Of a stretch of DNA of 64,000 nucleotides, positions 16,472 through 26,310 are shown piece after piece. Position 1 is the stretch's first letter; each line of letters starts with the position of its first letter. The notes beneath the pieces are model-generated. The model saw only the letters and a program-made list of their open reading frames with translations, ran no database searches and was not told the origin of the DNA. The stretch is from Psychroserpens ponticola. GTDB lineage: Bacteria > Bacteroidota > Bacteroidia > Flavobacteriales > Flavobacteriaceae. The DNA is taken from contig NZ_CP116221.1 of NCBI RefSeq assembly GCF_023556315.2, forward strand, positions 2,863,001-2,927,000, given 5' to 3'. The translations under genes were made by a program, and so were the position numbers.

Positions 16472-17578
16472 TTAATTATTATTGAGTTGTATAACAGCTC
16501 CTCTACTTTTAGAGCTATTACTTCCGATGATAAAGTTAGAATTTTTTGGCAGAATTTTGAAGGTCGCAGTACAATTTTTAGGCGTATTGGATAAGATTTC
16601 GATGATTGACTTAAAACTGAGGTGATTATTGTCTAAAATGTATTCTGTATTGTCTTTATAGGATTCTAATTGAGAATACCATTTCACCTCTTGATTTGTG
16701 ATGCAGCTAATTGAAGAATTATTCTGAGAAGAGATTAATGCATACTGTTTAGGACTAGTTTCAGTAAAAACTGATGTTTTTTGTAAAACTGGTCCTAATT
16801 TAATTCCTAACCAGACTAAAGTATCAAAAACAAAATTTGATCTAAAGTGCTTATTGTAAAAAATTTGCATTGCACCATAAAAACGGTTGGCGTAGGTTTG
16901 ATCTTTAAGCGTACTTTCTCCTTTATAGTGAATTATAGTTGTATTACCATTATAAATGTTATTGTATCCAGCTAGTTCTACTTTATACGATAAATCAATG
17001 TCTTCACCATACATAAAATAATCTTCGTCAAACCCTTTAACTTGACTGTAAATGGCTCTTTTCATTATCATAAATGCACCAACGAACACAGGCGAATTCC
17101 CGATTCCCGATTCATCAAGGTCTGATACATAATACGATTTTGAGAAGCCCAAAATCTTTTTGATAGCTACTATTGGTCGAGGTACATTTCTTTTACTTTC
17201 AGGTAAAAATCGCCCTTGTCCATCTACGAGTCTGCAACCTAAAATCCCGAGATTTGATTGTTGATTGGCAAAATGAAGCAAGGTTTCAAAAGTATCTTCA
17301 GCAACTACTGTGTCTGGATTTAAAATACAAATATAGTCGCCTTTTGCTTGAGCAACACCAATATTATTTCCTTTTGAAAAGCCATAGTTTTTTGTATTCT
17401 GAATGAGTTTTATCTTCGGAAAGGTGGCTTTTACCATGTCACAACTCTCATCAGAAGACAGATTATCTATCACAATAATTTCAGAATCAATATTGACTAA
17501 TGCAGCTTCAACACTTTGCAGACATAACTCTAAAAAATGACGAACATTATAGTTTAATATGATTACAGATAACTTCAA
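16472..17578 (-). CDS. Family 2 glycosyltransferase
   Basis: 368 residues. The N-terminal GT-A domain begins KLSVIILNYNVRHFLELCLQSVE, carries the DxD-like NPDTV motif near residue 92 and the acceptor-side GEDIDLSYKVELAGY motif near 190-206. This pattern matches GT2 enzymes of the rhamnosyltransferase/WbbL type, which add sugars to surface polysaccharides. The last 100 residues are not typical of the family and may be a partner-binding tail. The start is a TTG 4 nt after the recR stop; there is no in-frame ATG nearby, so the two genes form an operon. Confidence 0.9.
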   Translation of the reverse strand: MKLSVIILNYNVRHFLELCLQSVEAALVNIDSEIIVIDNLSSDESCDMVKATFPKIKLIQNTKNYGFSKGNNIGVAQAKGDYICILNPDTVVAEDTFETLLHFANQQSNLGILGCRLVDGQGRFLPESKRNVPRPIVAIKKILGFSKSYYVSDLDESGIGNSPVFVGAFMIMKRAIYSQVKGFDEDYFMYGEDIDLSYKVELAGYNNIYNGNTTIIHYKGESTLKDQTYANRFYGAMQIFYNKHFRSNFVFDTLVWLGIKLGPVLQKTSVFTETSPKQYALISSQNNSSISCITNQEVKWYSQLESYKDNTEYILDNNHLSFKSIIEILSNTPKNCTATFKILPKNSNFIIGSNSSKSRGAVIQLNNN

Positions 17579-17582
17579 AGAA

Positions 17583-18200
17583 TTATGATTTTAGCGAGGT
17601 TTCAAAAGGAATTCTATTAATGATACTTCTTCCAAGAGTGATTTCATCTGTATATTCTAATTCATTTCCTACAGAAATTCCTCGAGAAATGGTTGACGTA
17701 ATCACATTACATTCTTGGATTTGTTTATAAATATAGAAATTAGTTGTATCTCCTTCCATCGTAGAACCAAGTGCAAAAATAAGCTCCTTTACATGTCCTT
17801 CTTTAACTTTATCAACTAAAGATTTTATATTTAATTCATTTGGACCGATACCATCCATTGGAGAAATCTTTCCACCTAAAACATGATATAAACCACGAAA
17901 TGAACTCGTGTTTTCAATAGCCATTACATCTCTTATATCTTCAACCACACAGATGGTATTTGCTACACGATGTGGATTGGCGCAAATTTCACAAAGATCT
18001 GTATCACTAATATTATGGCAACTTTTACAAAATTTAATTTTGCTTCGCATAGCATTTAAAGAATCAGCAAGGTTCAATGTTTGAGATTCTGGCTGACGCA
18101 ATAAATGAAGTACCAAACGCAATGCAGTTCGCTTACCAACTCCAGGTAATTGGGACATTTCGTTGACTGCATTTTCAAGTAATTTTGAAGAAAATTCCAT
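17583..18200 (-). CDS. recR: Recombination protein RecR
   Basis: 205 residues, full length. RecR works with RecF and RecO to load RecA at gapped DNA. Visible features are the helix-hairpin-helix ([17 protein letters not shown], about 19-35), the four-cysteine zinc finger ([16 protein letters not shown], about 57-72) and the Toprim domain beginning [24 protein letters not shown] box 9-16 nt before the ATG is a near match to the -7 consensus. It leads the glycosyltransferase gene. Confidence 0.97.
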   Translation of the reverse strand: MEFSSKLLENAVNEMSQLPGVGKRTALRLVLHLLRQPESQTLNLADSLNAMRSKIKFCKSCHNISDTDLCEICANPHRVANTICVVEDIRDVMAIENTSSFRGLYHVLGGKISPMDGIGPNELNIKSLVDKVKEGHVKELIFALGSTMEGDTTNFYIYKQIQECNVITSTISRGISVGNELEYTDEITLGRSIINRIPFETSLKS

Positions 18201-18232
18201 AAGTGCGAAATTACAATTTAATATGAAGCTAA

Positions 18233-18263
18233 TAAAGCCACTTTCAAATTGAAAATGGCTTTA
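18233..18263. terminator. Hairpin between recR and the T9SS propeller gene
   Basis: TAAAGCCA pairs with TGGCTTTA, extended by TTTC/GAAA, around a short loop. The U-run is short on both strands. It lies 20 nt after the stop of the propeller gene and probably ends that transcript. Confidence 0.5.
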
Positions 18264-18282
18264 TACTATGTTACATTAAAAT

Positions 18283-21264
18283 TTACTCTATAATAAGTTT
18301 TTTAGTGACTACTCCATTTAAACTGTTAACAGCTACGAAGTATACTCCTGAATTAAATTGAGAAGTATCAATTTTAAAAGGATCTATCAAGCTTTGTTCT
18401 TTAGTATAAAACATAAGTTTTCCTAATGAATTATACACCTTAATCGCTACTTTTTCACCTTTATTCCAAGATAAACTGAATTGATTTTTTGCAGGATTAG
18501 GAAACATTGAAATACTATTCAGTTCAAAATCATCTACACTTAGAGTATCATCGAAAAGATCAGAACTCCAGAGTCCACGACCATAGGTGGCAGCATAGAG
18601 TTTGTTATCTGCTGTATTAATTTCAAGTTCACTAATAATAACATTAGGAAGATTATTACTAAATGGCTGCCATTCAGTAAAGGTATCATTAATATAAAAC
18701 ACACCATAATTCATTCCTAAATATAGGCCATTATTAGCGCTATGATCCCAAACTAGTGCACGTGCACTAAAACCAGGTAAATTCAATAATAAGGCATCCC
18801 AAGTCGTCCCTCCATTTGAAGACACAAAGACTTTACTAGCATCTGTAGTTGCAATAGCAATTTTATCTGGATCTGTAGGATGTATTGCGATAGAATTAAT
18901 AGAACCACTAAATCCTGATAATTGACTCCAAGTACCAAGTATACCACCAGATTCCGTTTTATATAGATTACTTCCTCTAGATGCATACATATATACACTA
19001 CTACTTGGTGCTATTTTTAAATGATCTAGGTTACCTCCAAAATCTTGCGAAATTGAGATCCAATCATTACCTCCATTAGTAGATTTATACACTTCGTCAT
19101 ACCCAACATAAATCACATTTTGCTGTATTGGATCTTGTTCAAAAGGCGTAATCCAATTTCCTGTTTTACCTTCAGGAGAAGCTATCCAAGAAGAATTAAC
19201 ACCTCCGTTAAATGATTTATAAAGGGTTCCTGATTGTGAAGTTCCGTATATGATATCAGCATCGTTTTTATCAACAAATGCTTCCATACCATCAGCTCCA
19301 AGCCAATCTCTCCAAACACCATCAGCACCTAACACAGAAGACCCATTATCTTGTGAACCTCCAGAAACTACAACTGGATCAGTCTGGCTAATTCCAATTC
19401 TATAAAATTGTCTTATTGATAATCCTGATGTTAAATCTCTATAATAAGAACTTGTTACATTGAGAGGATCATCAGCAACATAAATACCTCCATCAGTACC
19501 AGTATACAATTTGTACCCATCCGTTGGGTTCCCAACAAACTCCATAATATCAATATCTGCATGATTGTAGCCTATATTTTGATTTGCCGCATTTCCTGGC
19601 ACCCATTGCGATGTGATATTAAAATTAACACCACCATCTGTAGAACGCCAAGATAGCACACCTGCTATATGTACATCCATAGCATTTTGAGGATGAACTA
19701 CAACATCCATATCTCTTGGTGCTTGTCCACTATCATCATCTGCAAAAGAACTATAACCAAAGTAATTTTTACCTGCATGATCCAATTCTGTAAATGTGTT
19801 TCCACTATCTGTTGATTTATGAAAACCTCCAAATATTCCACCTGAAGCTTCAAGTACATAAACAACAGAAGGATCTTGTGGAGACACACCAATCATTTTT
19901 GGTCCATTAGAAAATGAATTTGATAAACTTTCGAAGCCATCTTCAAAAACAGTCCCAATTGTAGGATCTTTAACAGACACATCATCAAGAGTTAACCCTC
20001 TACCATAATTAGCTGTCCCTTCAAAAGCAATATAATAATCGGCAGTTGCATTTGGTAGGTTTAGAACAATATCAGTCCACGCATTTGATTCTGCTGTATA
20101 ATTAGCTAGTTCAACCCAATTTCCAGTTGCAGAAGTTTTATACAACACTCTTAATGTATCTAGATCTCCTTCCCAATTAACATTAGTATATGAAAAATTT
20201 AATTCTGGATTAGAAGCTCCCGAAAGGTTTAAGACTGGTGAAACTAAATTTGTTATTGGTGATGTAAAGTTGCTTACATAACATATAGCCATTCCAACTC
20301 CAGTTCTCGCTGTAACTGAATTATCTTGATTAGCTCCTGTTGTAGACCAATTATTTGAACCTAAAACGTATTCTTGACTCCATTGCGTCAATGTTTCTGG
20401 AGCTCCAAATGTTGCTCCTCCATCTGTAGATATGAAGAATTCATTTCCAGAGGCATAAATTGTATTGGTATCACCAGGTTTAAATTCTATGTCATAGCCA
20501 TTTGTTGCGCTACTATTAATTATTGTCCAATTAAGTCCTGTATCTACAGATTTATATAATCCTCCACCTTCTACAGAAGCATACATTTTAGTTGTATTGG
20601 TCGGATCTATGAGAATTTTGTTCACTGTTCCACTACCTGTATCAGAATAAAAGTTCCAAGTCGTACCAGAATCTGTAGACCTAAAAATTGTTCCACCAGT
20701 AGAACCCCAAAAATATGTAGATGTATTTGTAGGATCCATAGCTAGTGCGCTCACATTAAGATTAGATAGATTATCTGTAAGCACTGTCCAATTTGCACCT
20801 CCATCAACTGATCTCCAAACTCCACCTGTATTAGCGCCGACAATCATATGATTTGGGTTTGCGGGTTCTACAGCAACTGAAGTCACACGACCAACACCAG
20901 GATTCCATCCTGAAGTTTGATTCCAATAATCTGGACCTAAGGCTTGCCAAGTACCAACAGCTGTTCTAGCTGCTCCAAAATTTTGATTCAAATAGCTATT
21001 ATAATTTATTAATTCGTTGTAATAGAACTCAGGAGTTGGTAACATTCCATTTTCATCCATATCTTGCAGAGCTTGATATTCCCAACGTTTGAATGGCTTA
21101 TACCCTTTTCCACGTTCGGTACCAACTTCTGCAAAATAAGCTTCAGCACTTTGTTGAATTTCTTGCACAGTGTAAGTTCCCTTAGCAATCATTTGTCTAT
21201 ATTCTTGAGACCAAGAAGTACTAACAGATACTAAAAAAATAAGGAGGAGATAATAATTTTTCAT
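18283..21264 (-). CDS. T9SS-secreted sortilin/BNR propeller protein with inserted anchor-J domain
   Basis: A 993-residue secreted protein. Residues 1-19 are a signal peptide (LLLIFLVSVSTSWSQ). From about 120 to 900 there are many BNR/Asp-box repeats of the form STDGGxxW (for example RSVDGGANWT, KSTDSGNTF, VSSNGGTTWD), which build sortilin/VPS10-like beta-propellers. Residues about 305-435 interrupt this with a jelly-roll of the choice-of-anchor J / MAM-like type (NPELNFSYTNVNWEGDLDTLRVLY ... LTLDDVSV is shorter parts of it). The last 80 residues are a type A type IX sorting tail (SISMFPNPAKNQFSLSW ... KKLIIE), so the protein leaves through the Por/T9SS machinery and is attached or released at the surface. 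Polysaccharide or protein binding is plausible; no catalytic residue is evident. Confidence 0.88.
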   Translation of the reverse strand: MKNYYLLLIFLVSVSTSWSQEYRQMIAKGTYTVQEIQQSAEAYFAEVGTERGKGYKPFKRWEYQALQDMDENGMLPTPEFYYNELINYNSYLNQNFGAARTAVGTWQALGPDYWNQTSGWNPGVGRVTSVAVEPANPNHMIVGANTGGVWRSVDGGANWTVLTDNLSNLNVSALAMDPTNTSTYFWGSTGGTIFRSTDSGTTWNFYSDTGSGTVNKILIDPTNTTKMYASVEGGGLYKSVDTGLNWTIINSSATNGYDIEFKPGDTNTIYASGNEFFISTDGGATFGAPETLTQWSQEYVLGSNNWSTTGANQDNSVTARTGVGMAICYVSNFTSPITNLVSPVLNLSGASNPELNFSYTNVNWEGDLDTLRVLYKTSATGNWVELANYTAESNAWTDIVLNLPNATADYYIAFEGTANYGRGLTLDDVSVKDPTIGTVFEDGFESLSNSFSNGPKMIGVSPQDPSVVYVLEASGGIFGGFHKSTDSGNTFTELDHAGKNYFGYSSFADDDSGQAPRDMDVVVHPQNAMDVHIAGVLSWRSTDGGVNFNITSQWVPGNAANQNIGYNHADIDIMEFVGNPTDGYKLYTGTDGGIYVADDPLNVTSSYYRDLTSGLSIRQFYRIGISQTDPVVVSGGSQDNGSSVLGADGVWRDWLGADGMEAFVDKNDADIIYGTSQSGTLYKSFNGGVNSSWIASPEGKTGNWITPFEQDPIQQNVIYVGYDEVYKSTNGGNDWISISQDFGGNLDHLKIAPSSSVYMYASRGSNLYKTESGGILGTWSQLSGFSGSINSIAIHPTDPDKIAIATTDASKVFVSSNGGTTWDALLLNLPGFSARALVWDHSANNGLYLGMNYGVFYINDTFTEWQPFSNNLPNVIISELEINTADNKLYAATYGRGLWSSDLFDDTLSVDDFELNSISMFPNPAKNQFSLSWNKGEKVAIKVYNSLGKLMFYTKEQSLIDPFKIDTSQFNSGVYFVAVNSLNGVVTKKLIIE

Positions 21265-21362
21265 TTTAAATAATTTTGGGTAAACTATAAAAACTTAAAA
21301 TAAATAGACATACTTTCTATCCACTAGAAAACAGATTTATAATAATAAATTACTTAATATTG

Positions 21363-21384
21363 TTTACAATTTTTTTTTGTAAAT
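21363..21384. promoter_or_regulatory. Inverted repeat TTTACAA-N8-TTGTAAA
   Basis: A perfect 7-bp inverted repeat separated by eight T residues, 40 nt before the symporter start. It could be an operator or a hairpin in the leader; no protein is known to bind it. Confidence 0.3.
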
Positions 21385-21423
21385 ATACAGTTTTCAATAA
21401 AAACATCTGTTAAAACCCTAAAC

Positions 21424-22896
21424 ATGTCGACGAACAGCATTATTTTACTCATCCTTGCCTATTTTGGCGTGCTTGTTTTAATTTCATATTTCACAGGAAA
21501 AGAAGATTCTAATGAGGCCTTTTTCAAGGCTAACAAATCTGCTCCTTGGTATTTAGTTGCCTTTGGAATGATTGGAGCTTCGCTATCAGGCGTCACGTTT
21601 ATTTCTGTTCCTGGAGCTGTTGAAGTAAAGCAGTTTGGCTATTTTCAAGTTGTATTGGGTTACTTTTTTGGATACCTCATTATAGCTTATGTTTTACTAC
21701 CTCTGTATTACAAAATGAATTTAACTTCTATTTACACATATCTTAAAGAGCGATTTGGCAATATCAGTTATAAAACTGGATCCATTGCATTTTTAATATC
21801 TAGAACTGTTGGTGCAGCTTTTAGGTTATTTTTAGTTGCTAAAGTCTTACAATTACTCATTTTTGATCATATATATATTTATGAAGGCCAACCAATCCCA
21901 TTTCCTATAACCGTTATGATTACCATAGCATTGATATGGCTTTACACATTTAGAGGCGGAATTAAAACCATCATATTTACAGATACGCTTCAAACACTAT
22001 TCATGTTAGTTTCAGTTGTTGTTACTATATCTTTTTTAGCTAGTGCTTTAGATTTAAATAGTATTTCAGATATCTATACCAATGTTGCTGATAACAAACT
22101 TAGTAAAGTCTTCTTTTTTGGTGATGGGAATGATCCACAATACTTTTTTAAGAGCTTTTTTGCTGGTATATTTATAACTATTACAATGACTGGTTTAGAC
22201 CAAGATATGATGCAAAAAAACTTAACCTGTAGAAACCTTAAGGATGCTCAAAAAAACATGGTGAGTTTTAGTGTGATTTTGGTTTTTGTTAATATCTTGT
22301 TTTTAACTTTAGGCTTACTTTTAACACAATATGCAGAGCAATATGGTATTACAGCAAAAAAAGATGATTTATTCCCAACCATAGCCATGTTACCAGAAAT
22401 TGGAATTGCTACTTCCGCTTTCTTTTTACTAGGTTTAATTGCAGCGGCTTATAGCAGTGCTGATAGTGCACTTACGTCATTAACAACTTCATTTTGTATT
22501 GATATTATTGAATTAGATAAGAAACCTAAACAAGACCAGAAAAGAGTCCGCAAACAAATTCACATACTATTTAGTTTTATTTTAGTCATTGTAATTGTGC
22601 TATTTGATTTATTATTTAAAGACGTCTCTGTTATTTGGGAATTATTTAAAGCAGCTGGTTACACTTACGGCCCTTTACTTGGATTATTTGCTTTTGGAAT
22701 ATTGACAAAAAAGCATATTAAAGATCGTTATGTCTGGATTATTGCTATTGTCGCACCACTACTTTCCTACTTTATCAATTTGTACTCAGAAGAATTACTT
22801 AATGGTTACAAAATTGGTTTTGAGATTTTAATCGTTAATGGTTTATTGACCTTTTTGGGCTTACTATTTATAACCAAGAAAACTAGTATTGATTAG
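21424..22896 (+). CDS. Sodium:solute symporter (SSS family)
   Basis: 490 residues with about 13 transmembrane helices, the SSS/SLC5 layout. Recognisable segments are the first helix SIILLILAYFGVLVLISYFTG, the AFGMIGASLSGVTFISVPG segment of helix 2, YTFRGGIKTIIFTDTLQTLFM, TGLDQDMMQKNLTCRN and the sodium-site-like AAYSSADSALTSLTTSF helix. It imports a small solute with Na+. The substrate cannot be told; family members carry sugars, sialic acid, proline or carboxylates. It converges with the CoA-binding gene, overlapping it by 14 nt. Confidence 0.93.
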   Translation: MSTNSIILLILAYFGVLVLISYFTGKEDSNEAFFKANKSAPWYLVAFGMIGASLSGVTFISVPGAVEVKQFGYFQVVLGYFFGYLIIAYVLLPLYYKMNLTSIYTYLKERFGNISYKTGSIAFLISRTVGAAFRLFLVAKVLQLLIFDHIYIYEGQPIPFPITVMITIALIWLYTFRGGIKTIIFTDTLQTLFMLVSVVVTISFLASALDLNSISDIYTNVADNKLSKVFFFGDGNDPQYFFKSFFAGIFITITMTGLDQDMMQKNLTCRNLKDAQKNMVSFSVILVFVNILFLTLGLLLTQYAEQYGITAKKDDLFPTIAMLPEIGIATSAFFLLGLIAAAYSSADSALTSLTTSFCIDIIELDKKPKQDQKRVRKQIHILFSFILVIVIVLFDLLFKDVSVIWELFKAAGYTYGPLLGLFAFGILTKKHIKDRYVWIIAIVAPLLSYFINLYSEELLNGYKIGFEILIVNGLLTFLGLLFITKKTSID

Positions 22897-23242
22897 TTCC
22901 TAATAAGACTAAAGTACATGCTTCTTCAAAGAAGATATTGTTTTGCTTTAATACATTTTGAAATTCAAGATTTTCAGTTCCTGGATTAAAAATTACACGC
23001 TTTGGTTGTAATGACATAATGTAATCATAAAAGGCTTTTTGACGTTCAGGGTTTAAATAGAGTGTCACTGTATGCACATCTTTATAAGGCATTAAATTAA
23101 TATCTATTTCAACACCTGAAACAGTCCCTTCACGCAAGCCAAATGCAACCACTTCATAATTATTGCTCACTAATCTATTAATCGCAATATTAGAATAACG
23201 CTCTAGTTTTAATGATGCTCCAATAACTAATGTCTTTTTCAT
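22883..23242 (-). CDS. CoA-binding domain protein
   Basis: 119 residues, a single Rossmann fold of the CoA_binding_2 family (TLVIGASLKLERYSNIAINRL, YEVVAFGLREGTVSGVEI, LYLNPERQKAFYDYI, RVIFNPGTEN). Family members resemble the nucleotide/CoA-binding part of succinyl-CoA synthetase alpha, without the catalytic partner. The biochemical role is not established. Its 3' end overlaps the symporter gene tail to tail. Confidence 0.88.
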   Translation of the reverse strand: MKKTLVIGASLKLERYSNIAINRLVSNNYEVVAFGLREGTVSGVEIDINLMPYKDVHTVTLYLNPERQKAFYDYIMSLQPKRVIFNPGTENLEFQNVLKQNNIFFEEACTLVLLGTNQY

Positions 23243-23403
23243 CTTACTGTTTTTTTTTATAGCTGGTTAATTCAATCAAACTCCTAGATTTTGTTAAAAA
23301 GGTGTTAAGTAATGTTAAAAGCAGTAACACAATTCAAAAATAAACGTCTATGTGGTAACAACCTATTCTGAAAAGAATAATTTATAACTCAATCAATCAA
23401 AAA

Positions 23404-25890
23404 ATGAAAAAAATCACACTTCTGTGTATGCTATTACTTTCTACATTAGCTTATGCAAACCCAACTGAAAACATCAAAGCAAGAGAAGGCACTATCTCAG
23501 GCCGTGTTATTGATGCTTCACTAAACGAACCGTTACCTTATGTAAATGTTATTATAACAGATTCAGAAAACAATACAATTACTGGAGGAATAACTCAAGA
23601 CGACGGTACTTTCGAAATCGAAAAAATACCTGAAGGCACTGTCACACTTAGTGTACAGTATATTGGTTTTAAAACAACCACAAAAACACTATTAATTGGA
23701 AAAGGCAACTACAACATTAAAGTTGGAGATGTTTTTCTTGAAGAAGACGTTGCTAGTTTAGATGAAGTTACTGTTATTGCAGAAGTTTCAACAATACAAC
23801 AAAAAGTAGATCGAAAAGTCATTACAATTGGTAAAGATTTAGCAGCTAGCGGAACAGCCTCAGAAATCATGGTAGGAATTCCATCTGTTAGTATAGATGC
23901 ACAAACTGGAGATATTAGTTTAAGAGGAAATCAAAACGTACGTGTAATGGTTGACGGAAAATTATCAAATATCCCAACGGCACAATTACTAAAACAAATT
24001 CCTTCAACAGCTATTAAATCTATCGAATTAATAACTAATCCTTCAGCAAAATATAATCCAGAAGGCATGAGTGGTATTATAAATATTGTTTTGCATAAAA
24101 ATACAATGATCGGTTTTAATGGTAATATAAATGTTGGACTTAGTAAAGAGCGTGAAGCAAAATTCAACAGTGCTTTAAACTTAAACTACAGAAATGGAAA
24201 GTTCAATTTTTTTGGTAACTATAGTAATAACTTTTCAAAAAACAGAAACAGAGGTAATGTTGAAAGGCCTGAAAACAACTCTGAACAAATTTTTAGTTTT
24301 TTAGACAAACGTAAAAATCATCAATACAAATTAGGTGTCGACTTTTATCTTAATGATAAAAATACCATTTCAGTTTTTACAAATCAAAATATTACTGATA
24401 ATAAAACTAAAGGTAGAACTACTGCATTTTTCTATAATGACATGAGTTTTAATCAAGACCAAATATTCACAAATGTAGGAGACAATACCTCTGCGCAATA
24501 CAACTTTGATTACAAATTGGATTTTGCTAAAGAAGGTTCTAATATTGAATTAGAAGTCGATCACAACATCTACGATGGAGAAAATCCAGTGAATTTTAAT
24601 CAATTAGCTGGTCCACTTAGCGATTATAAAGATTTCAATAATACGGATAGAGTTAGAACTACAATCAATTTAGATTACGTTAATCCATTATCTGAAAGCA
24701 CTAAATTAGAAGTTGGAGTTCAAGCGCGTTTATTTAATTCTGAAATCCTATATTCTTCAACAGGTGATTCATTTAATGATATGGGAAATCTAGCACCAAC
24801 ACCTAGCACAGATTTTGATTACACTAGAGATATTTACTCTGCTTACGGAACCTATAGTAAGAAGTTTGAAAAATGGACTTACCAAGTTGGACTTAGAGTT
24901 GAAAACGTAAATATTGACGCTGTTGCACTACAGAAAGATGTCCTTACTAATGCAATTACAGAAATCAAATTTGATAATGAATATGTTGAAGTATATCCTT
25001 CGGCATTTTTCACCTACACACCTTCTGAAAAAAACTCATACCAATTAAGCTATAGTAGAAGGGTTGATCGACCAGGAATTGGACAAGTAAACCCAATAAA
25101 AGAGTTTAGTACGCCTTTAATTTCAGCATTTGGAAATCAACAACTAGAACCACAATTTACCAATTCATTAGAAGTGAATTACACAAGAACACTTAATAAC
25201 AGAAAAGGTAGCATCACTGCTGGCGTATTTTATCGTGCAATTTCAGACGAAATTAATAGAGCTTTATTTATAGACCGAAGCGATGTTAACTCTGGTCGAG
25301 TTATATTAACTCATGATAACTTTGACGATACATCAGCATATGGAATTGAAGTGTCAACAAACTATAGACCAACTAAATGGTGGAGCATTAATGGTAGTTT
25401 TGATTTCTACTCTCAAACTCAAAAAGGTATCGCCGAAAATTTTAGAGATGGTGTAAGTATTGAAACAGCTACAACGAACGATATAGAAACAAATATTACT
25501 GAAGTTGATAATATTGCATGGAATTTTAGAATGTTTAACAATTTTAAAGTCAATCAAAAATTAGCATTTACGGCCTTCGGTTTCTATAGAGGTGAAAACA
25601 AAACCTTACAATTTAATGTTAAACCAATGTATTTTGTAAACCTTGGGATGCGTTACAGTTTCTTAGAAGATAACAGAGCAACATTTAGCTTTAGCTATAA
25701 TGATGTATTTGATACTATGAAATTTGGGTTTGAAGGAGAGAGACCATTTCCTCAAATTGGTGAATTTAACTGGGAAAGCAATACTTGGAATATTAGCTTA
25801 AATTACAGATTTGGAGGCGGAAAGTATCGTGCAAAATCTCGTAAAAACAGAGATAACAATGAAAAATCAGGAAGTGGAGGTTTTTTATAA
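23404..25890 (+). CDS. TonB-dependent-receptor-like outer-membrane protein
   Basis: 828 residues. After a signal peptide (LLCMLLLSTLAYA) comes a carboxypeptidase-regulatory-like domain (about 28-115, GTISGRVIDASLNEPLPYVNVII), then a plug domain (about 125-235, ISLRGNQNVRVMVDGK, IELITNPSAKYNPEGMSGIINIVL), then an outer-membrane barrel of the OMP_b-brl_3 type with terminal NISLNYRFGGGK. The protein ends in a basic and glycine-rich tail (AKSRKNRDNNEKSGSGG) after the last strand. The substrate is unknown, and there is no SusD partner next to it, so it is not a SusCD pair. It is followed by an unusual 450-nt stretch of terminators. Confidence 0.92.
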   Translation: MKKITLLCMLLLSTLAYANPTENIKAREGTISGRVIDASLNEPLPYVNVIITDSENNTITGGITQDDGTFEIEKIPEGTVTLSVQYIGFKTTTKTLLIGKGNYNIKVGDVFLEEDVASLDEVTVIAEVSTIQQKVDRKVITIGKDLAASGTASEIMVGIPSVSIDAQTGDISLRGNQNVRVMVDGKLSNIPTAQLLKQIPSTAIKSIELITNPSAKYNPEGMSGIINIVLHKNTMIGFNGNINVGLSKEREAKFNSALNLNYRNGKFNFFGNYSNNFSKNRNRGNVERPENNSEQIFSFLDKRKNHQYKLGVDFYLNDKNTISVFTNQNITDNKTKGRTTAFFYNDMSFNQDQIFTNVGDNTSAQYNFDYKLDFAKEGSNIELEVDHNIYDGENPVNFNQLAGPLSDYKDFNNTDRVRTTINLDYVNPLSESTKLEVGVQARLFNSEILYSSTGDSFNDMGNLAPTPSTDFDYTRDIYSAYGTYSKKFEKWTYQVGLRVENVNIDAVALQKDVLTNAITEIKFDNEYVEVYPSAFFTYTPSEKNSYQLSYSRRVDRPGIGQVNPIKEFSTPLISAFGNQQLEPQFTNSLEVNYTRTLNNRKGSITAGVFYRAISDEINRALFIDRSDVNSGRVILTHDNFDDTSAYGIEVSTNYRPTKWWSINGSFDFYSQTQKGIAENFRDGVSIETATTNDIETNITEVDNIAWNFRMFNNFKVNQKLAFTAFGFYRGENKTLQFNVKPMYFVNLGMRYSFLEDNRATFSFSYNDVFDTMKFGFEGERPFPQIGEFNWESNTWNISLNYRFGGGKYRAKSRKNRDNNEKSGSGGFL

Positions 25891-25967
25891 AACATGCCTA
25901 AATAAAAGTACATTTAATAGCCTGCGTAATAGTTGATGGTTAGTGTTAAGTTTGGTTATTAAATGCT

Positions 25968-26000
25968 AAAGCCCGAAGTTCAAAAGCTTCGGGCTTTTTT
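25968..26000 (+). terminator. Terminator of the TonB-receptor gene
   Basis: AAAGCCCGAAG (25968-25978) pairs with CTTCGGGCTTT (25987-25997), with a 7-8 nt loop and six T residues. It is 78 nt after the receptor stop codon. Confidence 0.85.
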
Positions 26001-26084
26001 ATAGAGTTATGTTAAATTTTGATAATCAATGTAATGCATTAGATTTTAGTACGACAAAATCTAAACAACATAGGTTTGAGATTC

Positions 26085-26167
26085 TAAATTAGCCCTATAT
26101 AATTACAAAGTTTTAAAATTGATTAATAGCAGATTGTCCGTAGGTTATACTTACGGACTTTTTTTGT
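26085..26167 (+). ncRNA. Candidate small RNA ending at the 26136 terminator
   Basis: TAGGTTTG at 26071-26078 matches the -7 consensus, so a transcript could start near 26085 and end at the T-run at 26159-26166, about 80 nt. It would contain AATTGATTAATAGC just before its terminator hairpin. The 5' end is an estimate, the -33 element is weak, and no family is recognised. Confidence 0.3.
26136..26166 (+). terminator. Second terminator hairpin in the 25.9-26.3 kb stretch
   Basis: GTCCGTA (26136-26142) pairs with TACGGAC (26152-26158), followed by seven T residues. It is preceded by AATTGATTAATAGC at 26117-26130. Confidence 0.75.
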
Positions 26168-26310
26168 GTTAATTAACGTTAAAAGTGAAATTTAATATAA
26201 TAAAAGTGAAATTTTAGCGTCTAAGTATATGTGATAAGTTTTAAAGTTAATCAGTTTAACATATCACTAGTTATAGTTTTAGTGTTTAGTGAAATTGGTT
26301 AATAGCGAGG

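Noticed and set aside
23309-23337. GTGTTA...TAACAC inverted repeat upstream of the TonB receptor
   Set aside because: The arms are short, 17 nt apart and AT-rich; there is no second copy or promoter overlap to support a function.
26168-26296. A further small RNA ending at the third terminator (26343)
   Set aside because: Only a 7-of-8 match (TAAGTTTT, 26235-26242) is available as a promoter, so no separate RNA feature was called; the terminator and the box are listed.
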